This document shows positions 32,974-42,344 of a stretch of DNA of 64,000 nt, piece by piece. Origin of the DNA: Devosia sp. YR412 (lineage in GTDB: Bacteria > Pseudomonadota > Alphaproteobacteria > Rhizobiales > Devosiaceae); assembly GCF_900110945.1 (NCBI RefSeq), contig NZ_FOFL01000007.1, positions 58,792 through 122,791 of the forward strand, read 5' to 3'. The translations under genes were made by a program, and so were the position numbers. The notes beneath the pieces were generated by a model, which saw only the letters and a list, made by a program, of their open reading frames with translations, had not been told where the DNA came from and searched no databases. Within the stretch, counting starts at the first letter, position 1, and the number at the start of each line of letters is the position of its first letter.

Positions 32974-35727
32974 ATGCTTGAAAAGTCCTATGAGCCAGCC
33001 GCGGTCGAAACGCGGGTCTATGCCGACTGGCTCAAGGCCAATGCCTTTGCCGCCGGGGCCGGGGCTGCGCCCGGCGCCGAGACCTTCACCATCGTCATCC
33101 CGCCGCCCAATGTCACCGGCTCGCTCCACATCGGCCATGCGCTCAACAATACGATCCAGGACATCCTGGTCCGGTTCAACCGCATGCTGAAAAAGGACGT
33201 TCTCTGGCAGCCCGGCACCGACCATGCCGGCATCGCCACCCAGATGATCGTCGAGCGCCAGCTGGCCGAAAAGCAGCTCAACCGCCGCGACATGGGCCGT
33301 GAAAAATTCATTGAGCGCGTCTGGGAGTGGAAGGCCGAGTCTGGCGGTACGATCATGAACCAGCTCAAGCGCCTGGGCGCTTCTGCTGACTTTTCACGCG
33401 AACGCTTTACCATGGGCGATAATGGCGGCGCCGAAGACCAGATGGTGCGCGCCGTCACCAAGGTTTTCGTTGAGCTGCACAACCGTGGCCTGATCTATCG
33501 CGCCAAGCGTCTGGTCAACTGGCACCCGGGTCTTGAAACCGCCATTTCCGATCTCGAAGTCGAAAACATCGAGATCAAGGGCCACATGTGGCACCTGCGT
33601 TATCCGCTGGCCGATGGCGTTACCTATCAGTTCCCGATTCTGGACGAAGAGGGCGAAGTCACCGGTCATGAGACCCGCGACTATATCATGGTCGCCACCA
33701 CGCGCCCCGAAACCATGCTCGGCGATAGCGGCATTGCCGTGCATCCCCAAGACGAGCGCTATGCGTCCCTCGTCGGCAAATTCGTCGACCTGCCGCTGGT
33801 CGGCCGCCGCATCCCGATTGTTGCCGACGAATATGCCGACCCGACCCTGGGCACCGGTGCCGTCAAGATCACGCCCGCCCACGACTTCAACGACTTCGAA
33901 GTCGGCGTCCGCAACAATCTCGAGCAGATCAACGTCTTCACCACCAATGGCTCGATCATTTCCGACGAGTTCATCCCCGGCGCCTATCGCGGCCTCGACC
34001 GCTTTGCCGCGCGCAAGGCCATCGTCGCCGATCTGACCGCGCTGGCCGAGGAAGACCCGACCCGTGGCCTCGATCATATCGAGGACAAGAAGATCATGGT
34101 CCCCCATGACGAGAAGTCCAAGCTTGTCGTCATCGAGCCTTTCCTGACCGACCAGTGGTGGGTCAAGGCCGACGTCCTCGCTCAGCCGGCGCTCGCCGCC
34201 GTGCGCGAAGGCCGCACCAAATTCGTGCCGCAGCAATATGAAAACACCTATTTCGCCTGGCTGGAAAACATCAAGCCCTGGTGCATTTCGCGCCAGCTCT
34301 GGTGGGGTCACCAGATCCCGGCCTGGTATGGCCCGGACAACCATGCCTTCGTTGCATCGAGCGAAGCCGAAGCCCAGGCCCAGGCCGATGCGCATTACGG
34401 CGTCCCGACCGCGCTCAAGCGCGACGAAGACGTGCTCGACACCTGGTTCTCGTCTGCCCTCTGGCCCTTCTCGACGCTGGGCTGGCCGGATGAGACCGCC
34501 GAACTGCGCCGCTATTATCCGACCGACGTCCTCGTCACCGGCTTTGACATCATCTTCTTCTGGGTCGCCCGTATGATGATGATGGGCCTCGAATTCCTCG
34601 ACGAGGAGCCCTTCCACACGGTCTACATGCATGCCCTGGTCCGCGACGAAAAGGGCCAGAAGATGAGCAAGACCAAGGGCAATGTCATCGATCCGCTCAA
34701 GCTGATCGACGAATATGGCGCCGATGCCACCCGCTTCACCCTGGCCGCCATGGCCGCGCAGGGCCGTGACCTGAAACTCTCCATCCAGCGCGTGGAGGGC
34801 TATCGCAACTTCGTCACCAAGATCTGGAACGCCGCCCGCTTCCTCGAAATGAACGAGTGCCGCCGCGTCGAGGGGTACGATCCCAAGGCGAATAAGCTCC
34901 CGCTCAACCGCTGGATCGTCGGCGCCGTGGCGCGCGCTGCCGCCGCCACCACGCAGGGCATCGTCGACTACAAGTTTAACGAATCCGCCAATGCCATCTA
35001 CGACTTCACCTGGGGCACCTTCTGCGACTGGTATGTCGAATTCGCCAAGCCGGTCTTCATGGGCACGGACGAAGCGGCCAAGGCCGAGACCCGCGCCACC
35101 GCCGCCTGGGCGCTCGACCAGATCCTGACCGTGCTGCATCCCTTCATGCCCTTCGTCACCGAAGAGCTCTGGGCGGAGACCGGCAAGTTCGGCGCCCCGC
35201 GCCAGAACATGCTGATCCTCACCGAGTGGCCAGACCTCTCCGGCCTTGAGGATGCGGAAGCCGATGCCGAACTGACCTGGCTGATCGACGTCATCACCAA
35301 TGTGCGCTCAGTGCGCAGCGAAATGAACGTCCCGGCCGGCGCCAAGCTGCCGATCGTCGTCGTCGGGGCAGGGGAGGTGACCCTCCGCCGCCTCGTTGCC
35401 GGCACGTCGCTGATCACGCGCCTGGCCCGCCTCGAAGAAATCACCCCGACCAATGTGGTCCCCGGTGAATCGGCACAATTTGTCGTCGGCGAAGCCACCT
35501 GGGCCCTGCCTTTGGCCGGCGTGATCGACATCGCCGTCGAAAAGGCCCGTCTCGAGAAGGAAGTGGTCAAGCTCGACGCCGAGATCGCCGGAATCGACAA
35601 GAAGCTCGGCAACGAGCAGTTTGTCGCCAAGGCACCACCGGAAGTCATCGAAGAGCAGAAGGCCCGTCGTGAAGCCGCCGTGGAACGGCGTCATCACATC
35701 CTCGAAGCGCTGAAACGCCTGAGCTAG
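32974..35727 (+). CDS. valS: Valyl-tRNA synthetase
   Basis: A 917-residue class Ia synthetase charging tRNA-Val. The HIGH signature is [16 protein letters not shown] (about residues 44-59); KMSKS is [16 protein letters not shown] (about 562). The editing domain ([20 protein letters not shown], about 242-261) that removes Thr is intact, and [17 protein letters not shown] marks the catalytic core. The C-terminal ~70 residues form the ValS coiled coil ([18 protein letters not shown]). Normal length and start. It lies downstream of popZ. Confidence 0.97.
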   Translation: MLEKSYEPAAVETRVYADWLKANAFAAGAGAAPGAETFTIVIPPPNVTGSLHIGHALNNTIQDILVRFNRMLKKDVLWQPGTDHAGIATQMIVERQLAEKQLNRRDMGREKFIERVWEWKAESGGTIMNQLKRLGASADFSRERFTMGDNGGAEDQMVRAVTKVFVELHNRGLIYRAKRLVNWHPGLETAISDLEVENIEIKGHMWHLRYPLADGVTYQFPILDEEGEVTGHETRDYIMVATTRPETMLGDSGIAVHPQDERYASLVGKFVDLPLVGRRIPIVADEYADPTLGTGAVKITPAHDFNDFEVGVRNNLEQINVFTTNGSIISDEFIPGAYRGLDRFAARKAIVADLTALAEEDPTRGLDHIEDKKIMVPHDEKSKLVVIEPFLTDQWWVKADVLAQPALAAVREGRTKFVPQQYENTYFAWLENIKPWCISRQLWWGHQIPAWYGPDNHAFVASSEAEAQAQADAHYGVPTALKRDEDVLDTWFSSALWPFSTLGWPDETAELRRYYPTDVLVTGFDIIFFWVARMMMMGLEFLDEEPFHTVYMHALVRDEKGQKMSKTKGNVIDPLKLIDEYGADATRFTLAAMAAQGRDLKLSIQRVEGYRNFVTKIWNAARFLEMNECRRVEGYDPKANKLPLNRWIVGAVARAAAATTQGIVDYKFNESANAIYDFTWGTFCDWYVEFAKPVFMGTDEAAKAETRATAAWALDQILTVLHPFMPFVTEELWAETGKFGAPRQNMLILTEWPDLSGLEDAEADAELTWLIDVITNVRSVRSEMNVPAGAKLPIVVVGAGEVTLRRLVAGTSLITRLARLEEITPTNVVPGESAQFVVGEATWALPLAGVIDIAVEKARLEKEVVKLDAEIAGIDKKLGNEQFVAKAPPEVIEEQKARREAAVERRHHILEALKRLS

Positions 35728-35735
35728 GAGCCGCC

Positions 35736-36743
35736 ATGGACGATATCCCACGCGAACCGCCAGCCCGTGCCGTCCGCAATGGCATGGTGGGCGTGGGGGC
35801 GATCCTGATCTTTGACGGCAAGGGCGGCGTCACGCGCCATGAAAATGGCGCGGAGCATCCGGTGATTCCGGCCAAGGGCTTCAAGCTCGTGGCCGGCAAT
35901 TCCAAGTCGCCGGAGTTCAAGGTCTGGCTGCGCGAGGAACTGGGCGCCTTCAATGCGGATCTCCTCACCGCGCCCAGCACCCGCGCCCGCTGCACGGTGA
36001 TGGAAGACAAGGCCCTGGTCATGCTGCGCGTCGTCCGCCCCGGCGCCGCGCCCGATGATGTCGGCCGGCAATTGCTGACGCTCTGGCTCGAAAAGGGCCG
36101 CGTCATCATCGCCTCCGAGCTCAACATTCTCGACTTTCTCGGCATCACCCGCTGGGAACAGTCGCACTACGCGCCGGTCTCGCCAGCCGATCTCGTCGCC
36201 CGTCTCGGCCTCCGTGCCGCCGACCGGCTCGAACCCTTGCTGGAAAATCTCGGCGACCGGCTCGACGAGATCGAGGAAACCCTCATCGTCCGCCACACCG
36301 CCAAGGCGCAGGACAATCTCGAACACCTCCGTCGCACGCTGATCAACGTCCGCCGCCTGGTCTGGCCGCAGCGCGACGTGCTCAACACGCTCGAAATCGA
36401 GGACCTGTCGTTCTTTTCCGAAAAAGACCGCCTGCGCCTGCGCGAAGCCTCGATGCGCTCCGCCCGCATCGGCGATGAACTGCAGGCCCTCTCGGAACGC
36501 GCCGTGCTGGTGCGCGAGCAGATCATCGACGAACGCGCCGAGCAGATGAACCGCACCATGCTGATCCTCGCCGCCGTCACCGTGGTCTTCATGCCGCTGA
36601 CCCTGATCACCGGGGCATTGGGGATGAATGTCGAGGGGATACCATTCTCCGATGCCCCGCATGCCTTTGCGGGGGTTTGTGTGGGACTGTTCGTGCTGTC
36701 GATCGGCATTGTCTGGTGGATGCGCGGGCGACAGTGGCTTTGA
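35736..36743 (+). CDS. CorA/ZntB-family metal ion transporter
   Basis: A 335-residue 2-TM-GxN transporter. A large cytoplasmic N-terminal domain is followed by a long helix (about residues 170-265), then two C-terminal membrane segments (MLILAAVTVVFMPLTLITGAL and FAGVCVGLFVLSIGIVWW). The selectivity signature GMN is at TGALGMNVEGIPF. The short loop resembles ZntB (zinc efflux/uptake) rather than CorA (magnesium), but sequence alone does not decide. An AGGAG ribosome site precedes ATG 35736, eight bases after the valS stop. Confidence 0.86.
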   Translation: MDDIPREPPARAVRNGMVGVGAILIFDGKGGVTRHENGAEHPVIPAKGFKLVAGNSKSPEFKVWLREELGAFNADLLTAPSTRARCTVMEDKALVMLRVVRPGAAPDDVGRQLLTLWLEKGRVIIASELNILDFLGITRWEQSHYAPVSPADLVARLGLRAADRLEPLLENLGDRLDEIEETLIVRHTAKAQDNLEHLRRTLINVRRLVWPQRDVLNTLEIEDLSFFSEKDRLRLREASMRSARIGDELQALSERAVLVREQIIDERAEQMNRTMLILAAVTVVFMPLTLITGALGMNVEGIPFSDAPHAFAGVCVGLFVLSIGIVWWMRGRQWL

Positions 36744-36756
36744 ACCGGCCGAAGGC

Positions 36757-36830
36757 AAAATCGCTCCAGTGGAGCGATTTTAGGTGAAAAGGCCGTGAGG
36801 CCTATGGCCGAATGGCGGGCTCTTCCCCAC
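36757..36830 (+). repeat. Mosaic hairpin repeat, copy 2 (downstream of the CorA/ZntB gene)
   Basis: First module: 11-bp stem AAAATCGCTCC / GGAGCGATTTT with loop AGT (36757-36781). Nine bases later comes the core GGCCGTGAGGCCTATGGCC (36791-36809); its A-to-G change relative to copies 1 and 3 keeps pairing as G-U. The tail CGAATGGCGGGCTCTT is shared with copy 3. Confidence 0.82.
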
Positions 36831-36839
36831 CCACCGGCC

Positions 36840-36959
36840 GTCACCCCGGCCTTGAGCCGGTGCCCATCCTGAGATCACGCCACAGCCGCAAGGTCGATCG
36901 AACCACATTGCAGCAGGACGACCATCTCAGGATGGATCCCGGCTCAAGGCCGGGATGAC
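36840..36959. repeat. Inverted-repeat element with 36-bp arms
   Basis: The left arm (36840-36875, GTCACCCCGGCCTTGAGCCGG...) and the right arm (36924-36959) are inverse copies with about four differences, around a 48-base centre. It has no coding potential. This GTCAT/CCCGGCC...ATCCTGAGAT type of palindrome is common between convergent genes in alphaproteobacteria. It separates the convergent CorA/ZntB and ABC exporter genes. Confidence 0.8.
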
Positions 36960-36989
36960 ACCGAGTATGTGGCGAGGTTGGAGCTTAGG

Positions 36990-38831
36990 CTAAATCCGCC
37001 CCGAAACCCGATGCAGCCGCGCATACAGCCCATCCCGGGCCATCAACCCCTCATGCGTCCCTTCCTCGCCAACCCCCTCCGGCGTGAGCACAATAATCCG
37101 GTCCGCATGCCGCACCGTCGACAGCCGATGCGCAATCACCAGCGTCGTCCGTCCCCTGGCCAATGACAGCAGCGCCTGCTGCACCGCCCGTTCGCTCTCA
37201 TTGTCCAGCGCACTGGTCGCCTCGTCAAAGATCAGCACCGCCGGGTCCTTGAGAAACGCCCGCGCAATGGTCAGCCGCTGCTTCTGCCCGCCGGACAGCT
37301 TCACCCCGCGCTGGCCGATGTCCGACTGATAGCCCTTCGGCAGGCCCAGGATGAACTCATGCGCATTGGCCGCCTTGGCTGCTGCCACGATCTCGGCCTC
37401 GCTGGCATCGACCCGCCCATAGCGCAGATTGTCCGCCACCGTGCCACTGAACAGATAAACATCCTGCTGCACCACGCCCACCGAGCGCCGCAGCGAGGCC
37501 AGTGTCACGTCGCGCACATCCCGGCCGTCAATGCCCACCGACCCGCCGGTGACATCATAAAAGCGCGGGATCAACGCACAGAGCGTACTCTTGCCCACAC
37601 CTGACGGCCCCACCAGCGCGACGAACTCACCCGGCTTGATATCGAGCGACAGGTCCTGAAATACAGGCGTCTCGCCATAGCCAAAACTCACATCGCGAAA
37701 ACTAATCGCGCCCTGAACCCGGCCAATCGGGCGAGCACCTTTCCGGTCGGCAATTTCCGGCGCCACCTCGAGCAATTCCATCGCCCGCACGAAGCCGGTA
37801 TAACCCTCCTGCCAGACCCGCGCGACATTGGCGAGCCTTTGCACCGGATCGACCAACACGCCGACGCAGAGCAGGAAGGTGAGCAATTCCGGCACAGACA
37901 GCCCTGCCGTCAGGATGCGCATGGCACCCAGGATGATCACCGTGACCAGCACAAGCTGGGCAAACACGTCCATGCCGATGGAAAACCAGGCCTCGCTCCG
38001 GTAGCCGTCGCTCCGGCTGTTGAGGAAATCGCCATTCTCGCCGTCGAACCGCTCCAGCTCCAGCGCCTCATTGGCAAAGCTCTGCACGACGCGAATGCCG
38101 GACAGCGCGTCCTCCACCCGCTCATTGACGGCGGCAATCTGTTCGCGGCTTTTGGTCAACGCCCGGTTCATGCGGCGGTTGAAATGCAGTGCATAGACCA
38201 CGGCAAAGGGCAGCATGATCCCGATCGTGCCGGCCAGAACGGGATCGATAAAGAACAGCACCAGTAGCGCTCCGGCGCATTTGAGAAAGCCGATCGCCAG
38301 GTCTTCCGGCCCGTGGTGGAACAGCTCGCCGAGGGCAAAGGTATCATTGGTGATCCGGCTCATCAGCTGGCCGGTGCGCTGGCGGTCGTAAAAGCCGAAG
38401 GACAGGCGCTGGCAATGCGCGAACAGCTCGCTGCGCAGATCGGTCTCGATCCGCGCCCCCATCATATGGCCCTGATAGTCCACCACCAGCGTTGCCAGCG
38501 CCTGGATGGCAATGACGCCCAGCATGATGGCGCCCATGAAGGAAATCTGCAGCAGCCCGTCATCTGCGGCTGCCAGTTCCGGCAGGCGCGTGGTGATATA
38601 GCTGGCGCAGAGCGGCAGGGCTATGGCCGTCGCCGCGACCAGCACTGCACAGGCCAGGTCAGCCAACAGCAGCGGCACATAGGGCCGGTAATAGCCCAGG
38701 AATTTTCGGGCACGCGACACAGCTCGCGTGGACTCGCCGCGACGTCCGGTCAGTGTGGATAAGCGTTTGAAAAGCCCGGAATTACGGCCTGCGTTCTGGC
38801 GCGGCTCCGGCTTCGAAGGAAGAGACTGCAT
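36990..38831 (-). CDS. ABC exporter, fused permease and ATPase (MsbA-like)
   Basis: A 613-residue half-transporter that would work as a homodimer. About six membrane segments lie in residues 50-340 (VPLLLADLACAVLVAATAIA is the first). The ATPase domain follows: Walker A GPSGVGKST (about 418), Q-loop VVQQDVYLFSG, signature LSGGQKQRLTIAR (about 519), Walker B VLIFDEATSALD (about 539), and AHRLST. Substrate could be lipid, peptide or drug. The basic N-terminus (about 45 residues) is longer than in MsbA. A small out-of-frame ORF overlaps its start. Confidence 0.88.
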   Translation of the reverse strand: MQSLPSKPEPRQNAGRNSGLFKRLSTLTGRRGESTRAVSRARKFLGYYRPYVPLLLADLACAVLVAATAIALPLCASYITTRLPELAAADDGLLQISFMGAIMLGVIAIQALATLVVDYQGHMMGARIETDLRSELFAHCQRLSFGFYDRQRTGQLMSRITNDTFALGELFHHGPEDLAIGFLKCAGALLVLFFIDPVLAGTIGIMLPFAVVYALHFNRRMNRALTKSREQIAAVNERVEDALSGIRVVQSFANEALELERFDGENGDFLNSRSDGYRSEAWFSIGMDVFAQLVLVTVIILGAMRILTAGLSVPELLTFLLCVGVLVDPVQRLANVARVWQEGYTGFVRAMELLEVAPEIADRKGARPIGRVQGAISFRDVSFGYGETPVFQDLSLDIKPGEFVALVGPSGVGKSTLCALIPRFYDVTGGSVGIDGRDVRDVTLASLRRSVGVVQQDVYLFSGTVADNLRYGRVDASEAEIVAAAKAANAHEFILGLPKGYQSDIGQRGVKLSGGQKQRLTIARAFLKDPAVLIFDEATSALDNESERAVQQALLSLARGRTTLVIAHRLSTVRHADRIIVLTPEGVGEEGTHEGLMARDGLYARLHRVSGRI

Positions 38832-38886
38832 GAGAAATCATGTCCTGTTGAACAAAAGCGTGTTTCGTCTCGGACAGGGTTTTCAT
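38782..38886 (-). CDS. Possible leader ORF overlapping the ABC exporter start
   Basis: A 34-codon frame from ATG 38886 preceded at six bases by GAGGAG, a better ribosome site than that of the exporter itself. It ends about 50 bases inside the exporter gene in another frame, so translation would terminate and could re-initiate at ATG 38831. The peptide has no recognisable family. It may be a chance frame. Confidence 0.35.
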   Translation of the reverse strand: MKTLSETKHAFVQQDMISHAVSSFEAGAAPERRP

Positions 38887-39393
38887 CATGCGCTCCTCGG
38901 TTCGCGTCATGCGTCGTACTATGCGGCCGACACGGCCGGAGCACAACGGCATCAGCCGCGAACTGCCAGTATCAGCCATGTCTCTGTGCTGATTCAGCAA
39001 CAGCGATTGTGAATCGATTTCACAGTGTCGTCTGGCAACAATTTGGCGATGTTTGTCGCCACATTCTCACCCTAAACGAGACGGCATAGGCATCTGGGGG
39101 CGGATGGCTGTGAGCAGTGTGGACAAGTCCGCGCGCTTGCATGTTTTCCCCCCAAGCCCGAGCTGATTGCGCAACCGCAAGGTTACACGATCTCGTGCGG
39201 TGAGTTCCGATCTGACAATACCTCCGTGGCGCCATCTGCGCGGCGGAATCCGGTCACAAACGGAGTTTACCCAAAGATGGACAAAAGCTTTCCTGAGCAT
39301 TGCGGCTCTGGGAAAGCTGCACAGACGATCATGGGGCCCGAACGGGCTCCGGAAACCAGGTTCGCCCGCAGCATGCGGGCACAAAGGAGCAAG
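38887..39393. other. Gene-free stretch between the ABC exporter and the exoR-like gene
   Basis: About 500 bases between divergent genes. It contains the AT-richer segment TGAATCGATTTCACAG (39010-39025) and presumably both promoters, but I cannot place a convincing -35/-10 pair. No coding sequence or RNA gene is visible; the longer plus-strand frame from 39226 is rejected as a start extension. Confidence 0.55.
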
Positions 39394-40203
39394 ATGCGGA
39401 GTTTTAGGGACCATTCCCTGATTTCCGTGACAACGGCAGTCATCCTGGCGCTCACCGCGTCGGCCCTGCCTGTGCACGCCCAGACGGCCGCCGATGCGGC
39501 CCTCAACATGGCCAATATGCTCGACGGGGCAGGCGGCGGTGTGTCTGGGGACGACTTGCTCTCCGCCCTCGAAGATGCGGCCGAAGCCGGCCAGCCCATG
39601 GCCATGTGGCAGCTCGGCACCATGTATGAAAACGGCGAAGGTGTGGACCGCGACCCTGCCAAGGCCTTCGGCTATTTCGCCCAGATCGCCAACCAGCATG
39701 CCGATGCCGCGCCCAAGGGCGTCGAAGCCGACATCGTTGCGCAGTCCTTCGTCAAGGTCGGCGAATATTACCGCGAAGGCCTGCCGGACGCCGGCATTCC
39801 GATCGATGCCGAACGCTCGCACGCCATGCTGCTGCATGCAGCAACCTATTTCGGCGATGCCGATGCGCAATATCGCGTTGGCCTGCTTTACATGAGCGAC
39901 GACGGCCTCGGCCTGAACCCCTTGCAGAGCGCCCGCTGGTTCTCGCTGGCTGCCCGCAAGGGCCATTGCCCGGCCCAGGCCCAGCTCGGCACCATGCTGT
40001 TCAACGGCGTGGCCGGCATCGAAGCCCAGCCCGTGGAAGGCCTGATGTGGCTGGTGATCGCCCAGCAGCGCTGCGCCGCCACCGCCGACGCCGCCTGGAT
40101 CACCGACGAGCTCAACACCGCCATCGCTGCGTCTGCGCCCGAGCAGCAGACCGAGGCTTATGCTTTGGCCGAGACCATAGCGCCGCAGTTCGCGGGCTTC
40201 TGA
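39394..40203 (+). CDS. exoR: ExoR-like periplasmic Sel1-repeat protein
   Basis: A 269-residue secreted protein with a Sec signal peptide (ISVTTAVILALTASALPVHA, about residues 10-29, then QTAADA). Sel1/TPR-like repeats follow: AMWQLGTMYENGEGVDRDP, then a repeat around KVGEYYREGLPDAG, then AQYRVGLLYMSDDGLGLNP and AQAQLGTMLFNGVAG. Length, signal and repeat order fit ExoR, the periplasmic inhibitor of the ExoS/ChvI two-component system in rhizobia. ATG 39394 has an AAAGGAGC site; the longer frame from 39226 is not used. No ChvI/ExoS gene is in the window, so the name is tentative. Confidence 0.75.
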   Translation: MRSFRDHSLISVTTAVILALTASALPVHAQTAADAALNMANMLDGAGGGVSGDDLLSALEDAAEAGQPMAMWQLGTMYENGEGVDRDPAKAFGYFAQIANQHADAAPKGVEADIVAQSFVKVGEYYREGLPDAGIPIDAERSHAMLLHAATYFGDADAQYRVGLLYMSDDGLGLNPLQSARWFSLAARKGHCPAQAQLGTMLFNGVAGIEAQPVEGLMWLVIAQQRCAATADAAWITDELNTAIAASAPEQQTEAYALAETIAPQFAGF

Positions 40204-40216
40204 GCGTCCCGCAGGG

Positions 40217-40290
40217 CAAAACAGCCCAGTGGGCTGTTTTGAGCGAAGAAGGCCATGAGGCCTATGGCCGAATGGCGGGGCTCTTTCTAC
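40217..40290 (+). repeat. Mosaic hairpin repeat, copy 3 (downstream of exoR-like gene)
   Basis: First module: 11-bp stem CAAAACAGCCC / GGGCTGTTTTG with loop AGT (40217-40241). Core GGCCATGAGGCCTATGGCC at 40251-40269, identical to copy 1, then CGAATGGCGGGGCTCTTTC as in copy 2. It starts 13 bases after the exoR-like stop. Confidence 0.82.
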
Positions 40291-40297
40291 CGAAGCC

Positions 40298-41077
40298 CTA
40301 AAAACTAAACCGCCCCTCGACCGGCACATGGTCGCTCGGCTTGTCCCAGCCGCGCACATCCTTATGCACGGTGACATCCTCCAGCCGGTCCGCCGCCTGT
40401 GGCGACAGCAGCAGGTGATCGATGCGGATCCCCGCATTGCGCCGCCACGCTCCGGCCTGGAAATCCCAGAACGTATAGGCCGCTTCCGAGGTCGTCGCCC
40501 GCAGCGCATCGGTCAGCCCGAGATTGAGCAGCGTACGCCACCGCTCCTGGCTTTCGGGACGGAACAGCGCATCGCCCCACCAGGCGCTCGGGTCATGCGC
40601 ATCGATCGGCGCCGGGATGATGTTGAAATCGCCCAGTAGAACAAACGGCTCCTCGAGCGCCAGCCGGCCCTCGACATAACTTTCCAGCCGCCGCATCCAG
40701 TTGAGCTTGTACGGGAATTTTTCCGTATCGACCGGATTACCGTTCGGCAGATAAATGCCGCACACCCGCACCGCGCCGCTTTCGGTGGAAAACACGCCCT
40801 CGATCAGCCGCGCCTGCTCGTCCGCATCATCGCCCGGCAGCCCGCGCGAGATTTCGTCAAACGGCAGCAGCGACAGGATGGCCACACCATTCCAGCTCTT
40901 TTGCCCATGCGTCTCGATATTGTAACCCAGCGCCTCGATCTCGGCCCGCGGAAAACCCTCGTCGACCGTCTTGATCTCCTGTAGCACGACAATGTCCGGC
41001 TTTTCCTGCGCCAGCCAGGCCACCAGCAGCTCGATGCGGGCCTTGATGCCATTGATGTTCCAGGTTGCGATACGCAT
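40298..41077 (-). CDS. xthA: Exodeoxyribonuclease III
   Basis: A 259-residue AP endonuclease/3'-5' exonuclease of base excision repair. Catalytic motifs are all present: MRIATWNINGIKARIE at the start (metal-binding Asn), VVLQEIKTVD (Glu), CGIYLPNGNPVD with the catalytic Tyr, LLGDFNIIPAPIDAHDP (Asp/Asn) and KPSDHVPVEG (the Asp-His dyad near the C-terminus). ATG 41077 is the consensus N-terminus; the longer frame to 41128 is rejected. Convergent with the exoR-like gene. Confidence 0.95.
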   Translation of the reverse strand: MRIATWNINGIKARIELLVAWLAQEKPDIVVLQEIKTVDEGFPRAEIEALGYNIETHGQKSWNGVAILSLLPFDEISRGLPGDDADEQARLIEGVFSTESGAVRVCGIYLPNGNPVDTEKFPYKLNWMRRLESYVEGRLALEEPFVLLGDFNIIPAPIDAHDPSAWWGDALFRPESQERWRTLLNLGLTDALRATTSEAAYTFWDFQAGAWRRNAGIRIDHLLLSPQAADRLEDVTVHKDVRGWDKPSDHVPVEGRFSF

Positions 41078-41128
41078 GCTCAGACTCTCCGTTGCCGGCA
41101 AGCTAACGCCCGGCCGGGCAGGGGGCAA

Positions 41129-42238
41129 CTAAAGCGCGGCATAAATCGCGTCGCGCACCTGGGCCACATAGGCGCCGTCCGAACCCTCGAGCCCTGTATT
41201 GCTCATCGAGACCACGGTGAGCTGGTTCACCGGATCGACAAACCAGTTGTGCCCATAAATCCCGCCCCAGCGATTGGTCCCGCGCGGTGCCGGTGTGCCA
41301 GCCAGCGCCGGATCGTCGATCCAAGCGCCGAAATAGCTGAACTGCCAGCCCGGCCCCTGCGCATGCGGCAACTGGCTCGTCTGGTTGTCCATGCCCCGCG
41401 CTAGCGTCTCGGGCTTCAGCAATCCACCCGTCCGCAGCGCCTCCAGCAGCGCCATGAAATCCCCGCCGGTCCCGGCCATGCCGCCACCACCCGCCTGGAA
41501 CGCCTTGGCATCGAAAATCCGGCCGGGGTCGTAAGTTGTCACCCCGCCAAAGTCATTGGGCACGCTATGCGGATCGCCCATCAGCACTGCGCCCTCCGCC
41601 CCGTCGGCATATGCCGCCGCCAGCCGCGACAAATCCGTCACCCCGAACCGGCTATCCACCATACCCAACGGACCGGTCACATATTTCCGGATCGCATCCT
41701 CGGGCTGACCACCCACCAGCTTTCCGGCAATCACCGCCAGCACATCCAGCCCCGGCCCATAGGCCCAGCCCGTACCCGGTGTAAACAGCAGCGGCAGACC
41801 CGCCAGCCGTGTCATGATCTCGTCAGCTCCCAGATGCCAGCGATTGACCCCCGCCGCCTGCTCGGCCGCCGTGAGCGTCGAAGCACTGCTCAACCCCGAG
41901 GTATGCGTCAGCAACTGATGCACCGTGATCTCCGGCACCGTCCCATCCGCCAGCCTCGGCCTGAACTCCGGCAGATAATCCGTGACCGGCGCATCCAGCG
42001 CCATCTTGCCCGCATCGACCAGCGCCAGCACCGTCGCCGCGACGATCGGCTTGGTCAGCGACGACAGCCGGAAAATCGCATCCAGCGCCATCGGACGGCC
42101 CGCCTCGCGATCCGCCAACCCATGCGCCTTCTCATAAAGCGCTCGCCCATTCCGCCGCACCAGCAGCACCGCGCCGACAATCCGCCGTTCCGCGACCGCC
42201 TTGCCCACCACCGCGTCGAGCCGATGCTGCAAGTCCAT
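41129..42238 (-). CDS. Serine hydrolase, class C beta-lactamase/esterase family
   Basis: A 369-residue protein of the beta-lactamase class C/penicillin-binding-protein-like fold. The nucleophile motif is SSLTK (SxxK, about residues 61-65) and a Tyr motif WAYGPGLDVLAVI sits near residue 150; a late GGIYGHNWFVDP (near 331) occupies the KTG-like position. There is no signal peptide, so a cytoplasmic esterase is more likely than a secreted beta-lactamase. A GGGAGGAATC ribosome site precedes ATG 42238. Follows erpA on the same strand, separated by a terminator. Confidence 0.85.
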   Translation of the reverse strand: MDLQHRLDAVVGKAVAERRIVGAVLLVRRNGRALYEKAHGLADREAGRPMALDAIFRLSSLTKPIVAATVLALVDAGKMALDAPVTDYLPEFRPRLADGTVPEITVHQLLTHTSGLSSASTLTAAEQAAGVNRWHLGADEIMTRLAGLPLLFTPGTGWAYGPGLDVLAVIAGKLVGGQPEDAIRKYVTGPLGMVDSRFGVTDLSRLAAAYADGAEGAVLMGDPHSVPNDFGGVTTYDPGRIFDAKAFQAGGGGMAGTGGDFMALLEALRTGGLLKPETLARGMDNQTSQLPHAQGPGWQFSYFGAWIDDPALAGTPAPRGTNRWGGIYGHNWFVDPVNQLTVVSMSNTGLEGSDGAYVAQVRDAIYAAL

Positions 42239-42289
42239 ATGATTCCTCCCAGAATAGGCGTCGACTATCCCCCGCCGTGTCGCCCGCCA

Positions 42290-42318
42290 CAAACAAAAAT
42301 CCCCGCTTGCGCGGGGAT
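42290..42318 (-). terminator. Terminator of erpA
   Basis: On the minus strand ATCCCCGC / GCGGGGAT pair around a 4-base loop and run into TTTTTGTTTG, 27 bases after the erpA stop and before the serine hydrolase start. Confidence 0.93.
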
Positions 42319-42344
42319 CATTCATTCAGTGCTATCGGATAGAC

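Noticed and set aside
39226..39393. Upstream extension of the exoR-like gene
   Set aside because: It would bury the signal peptide; ATG 39394 has AAAGGAGC and begins a normal signal sequence.
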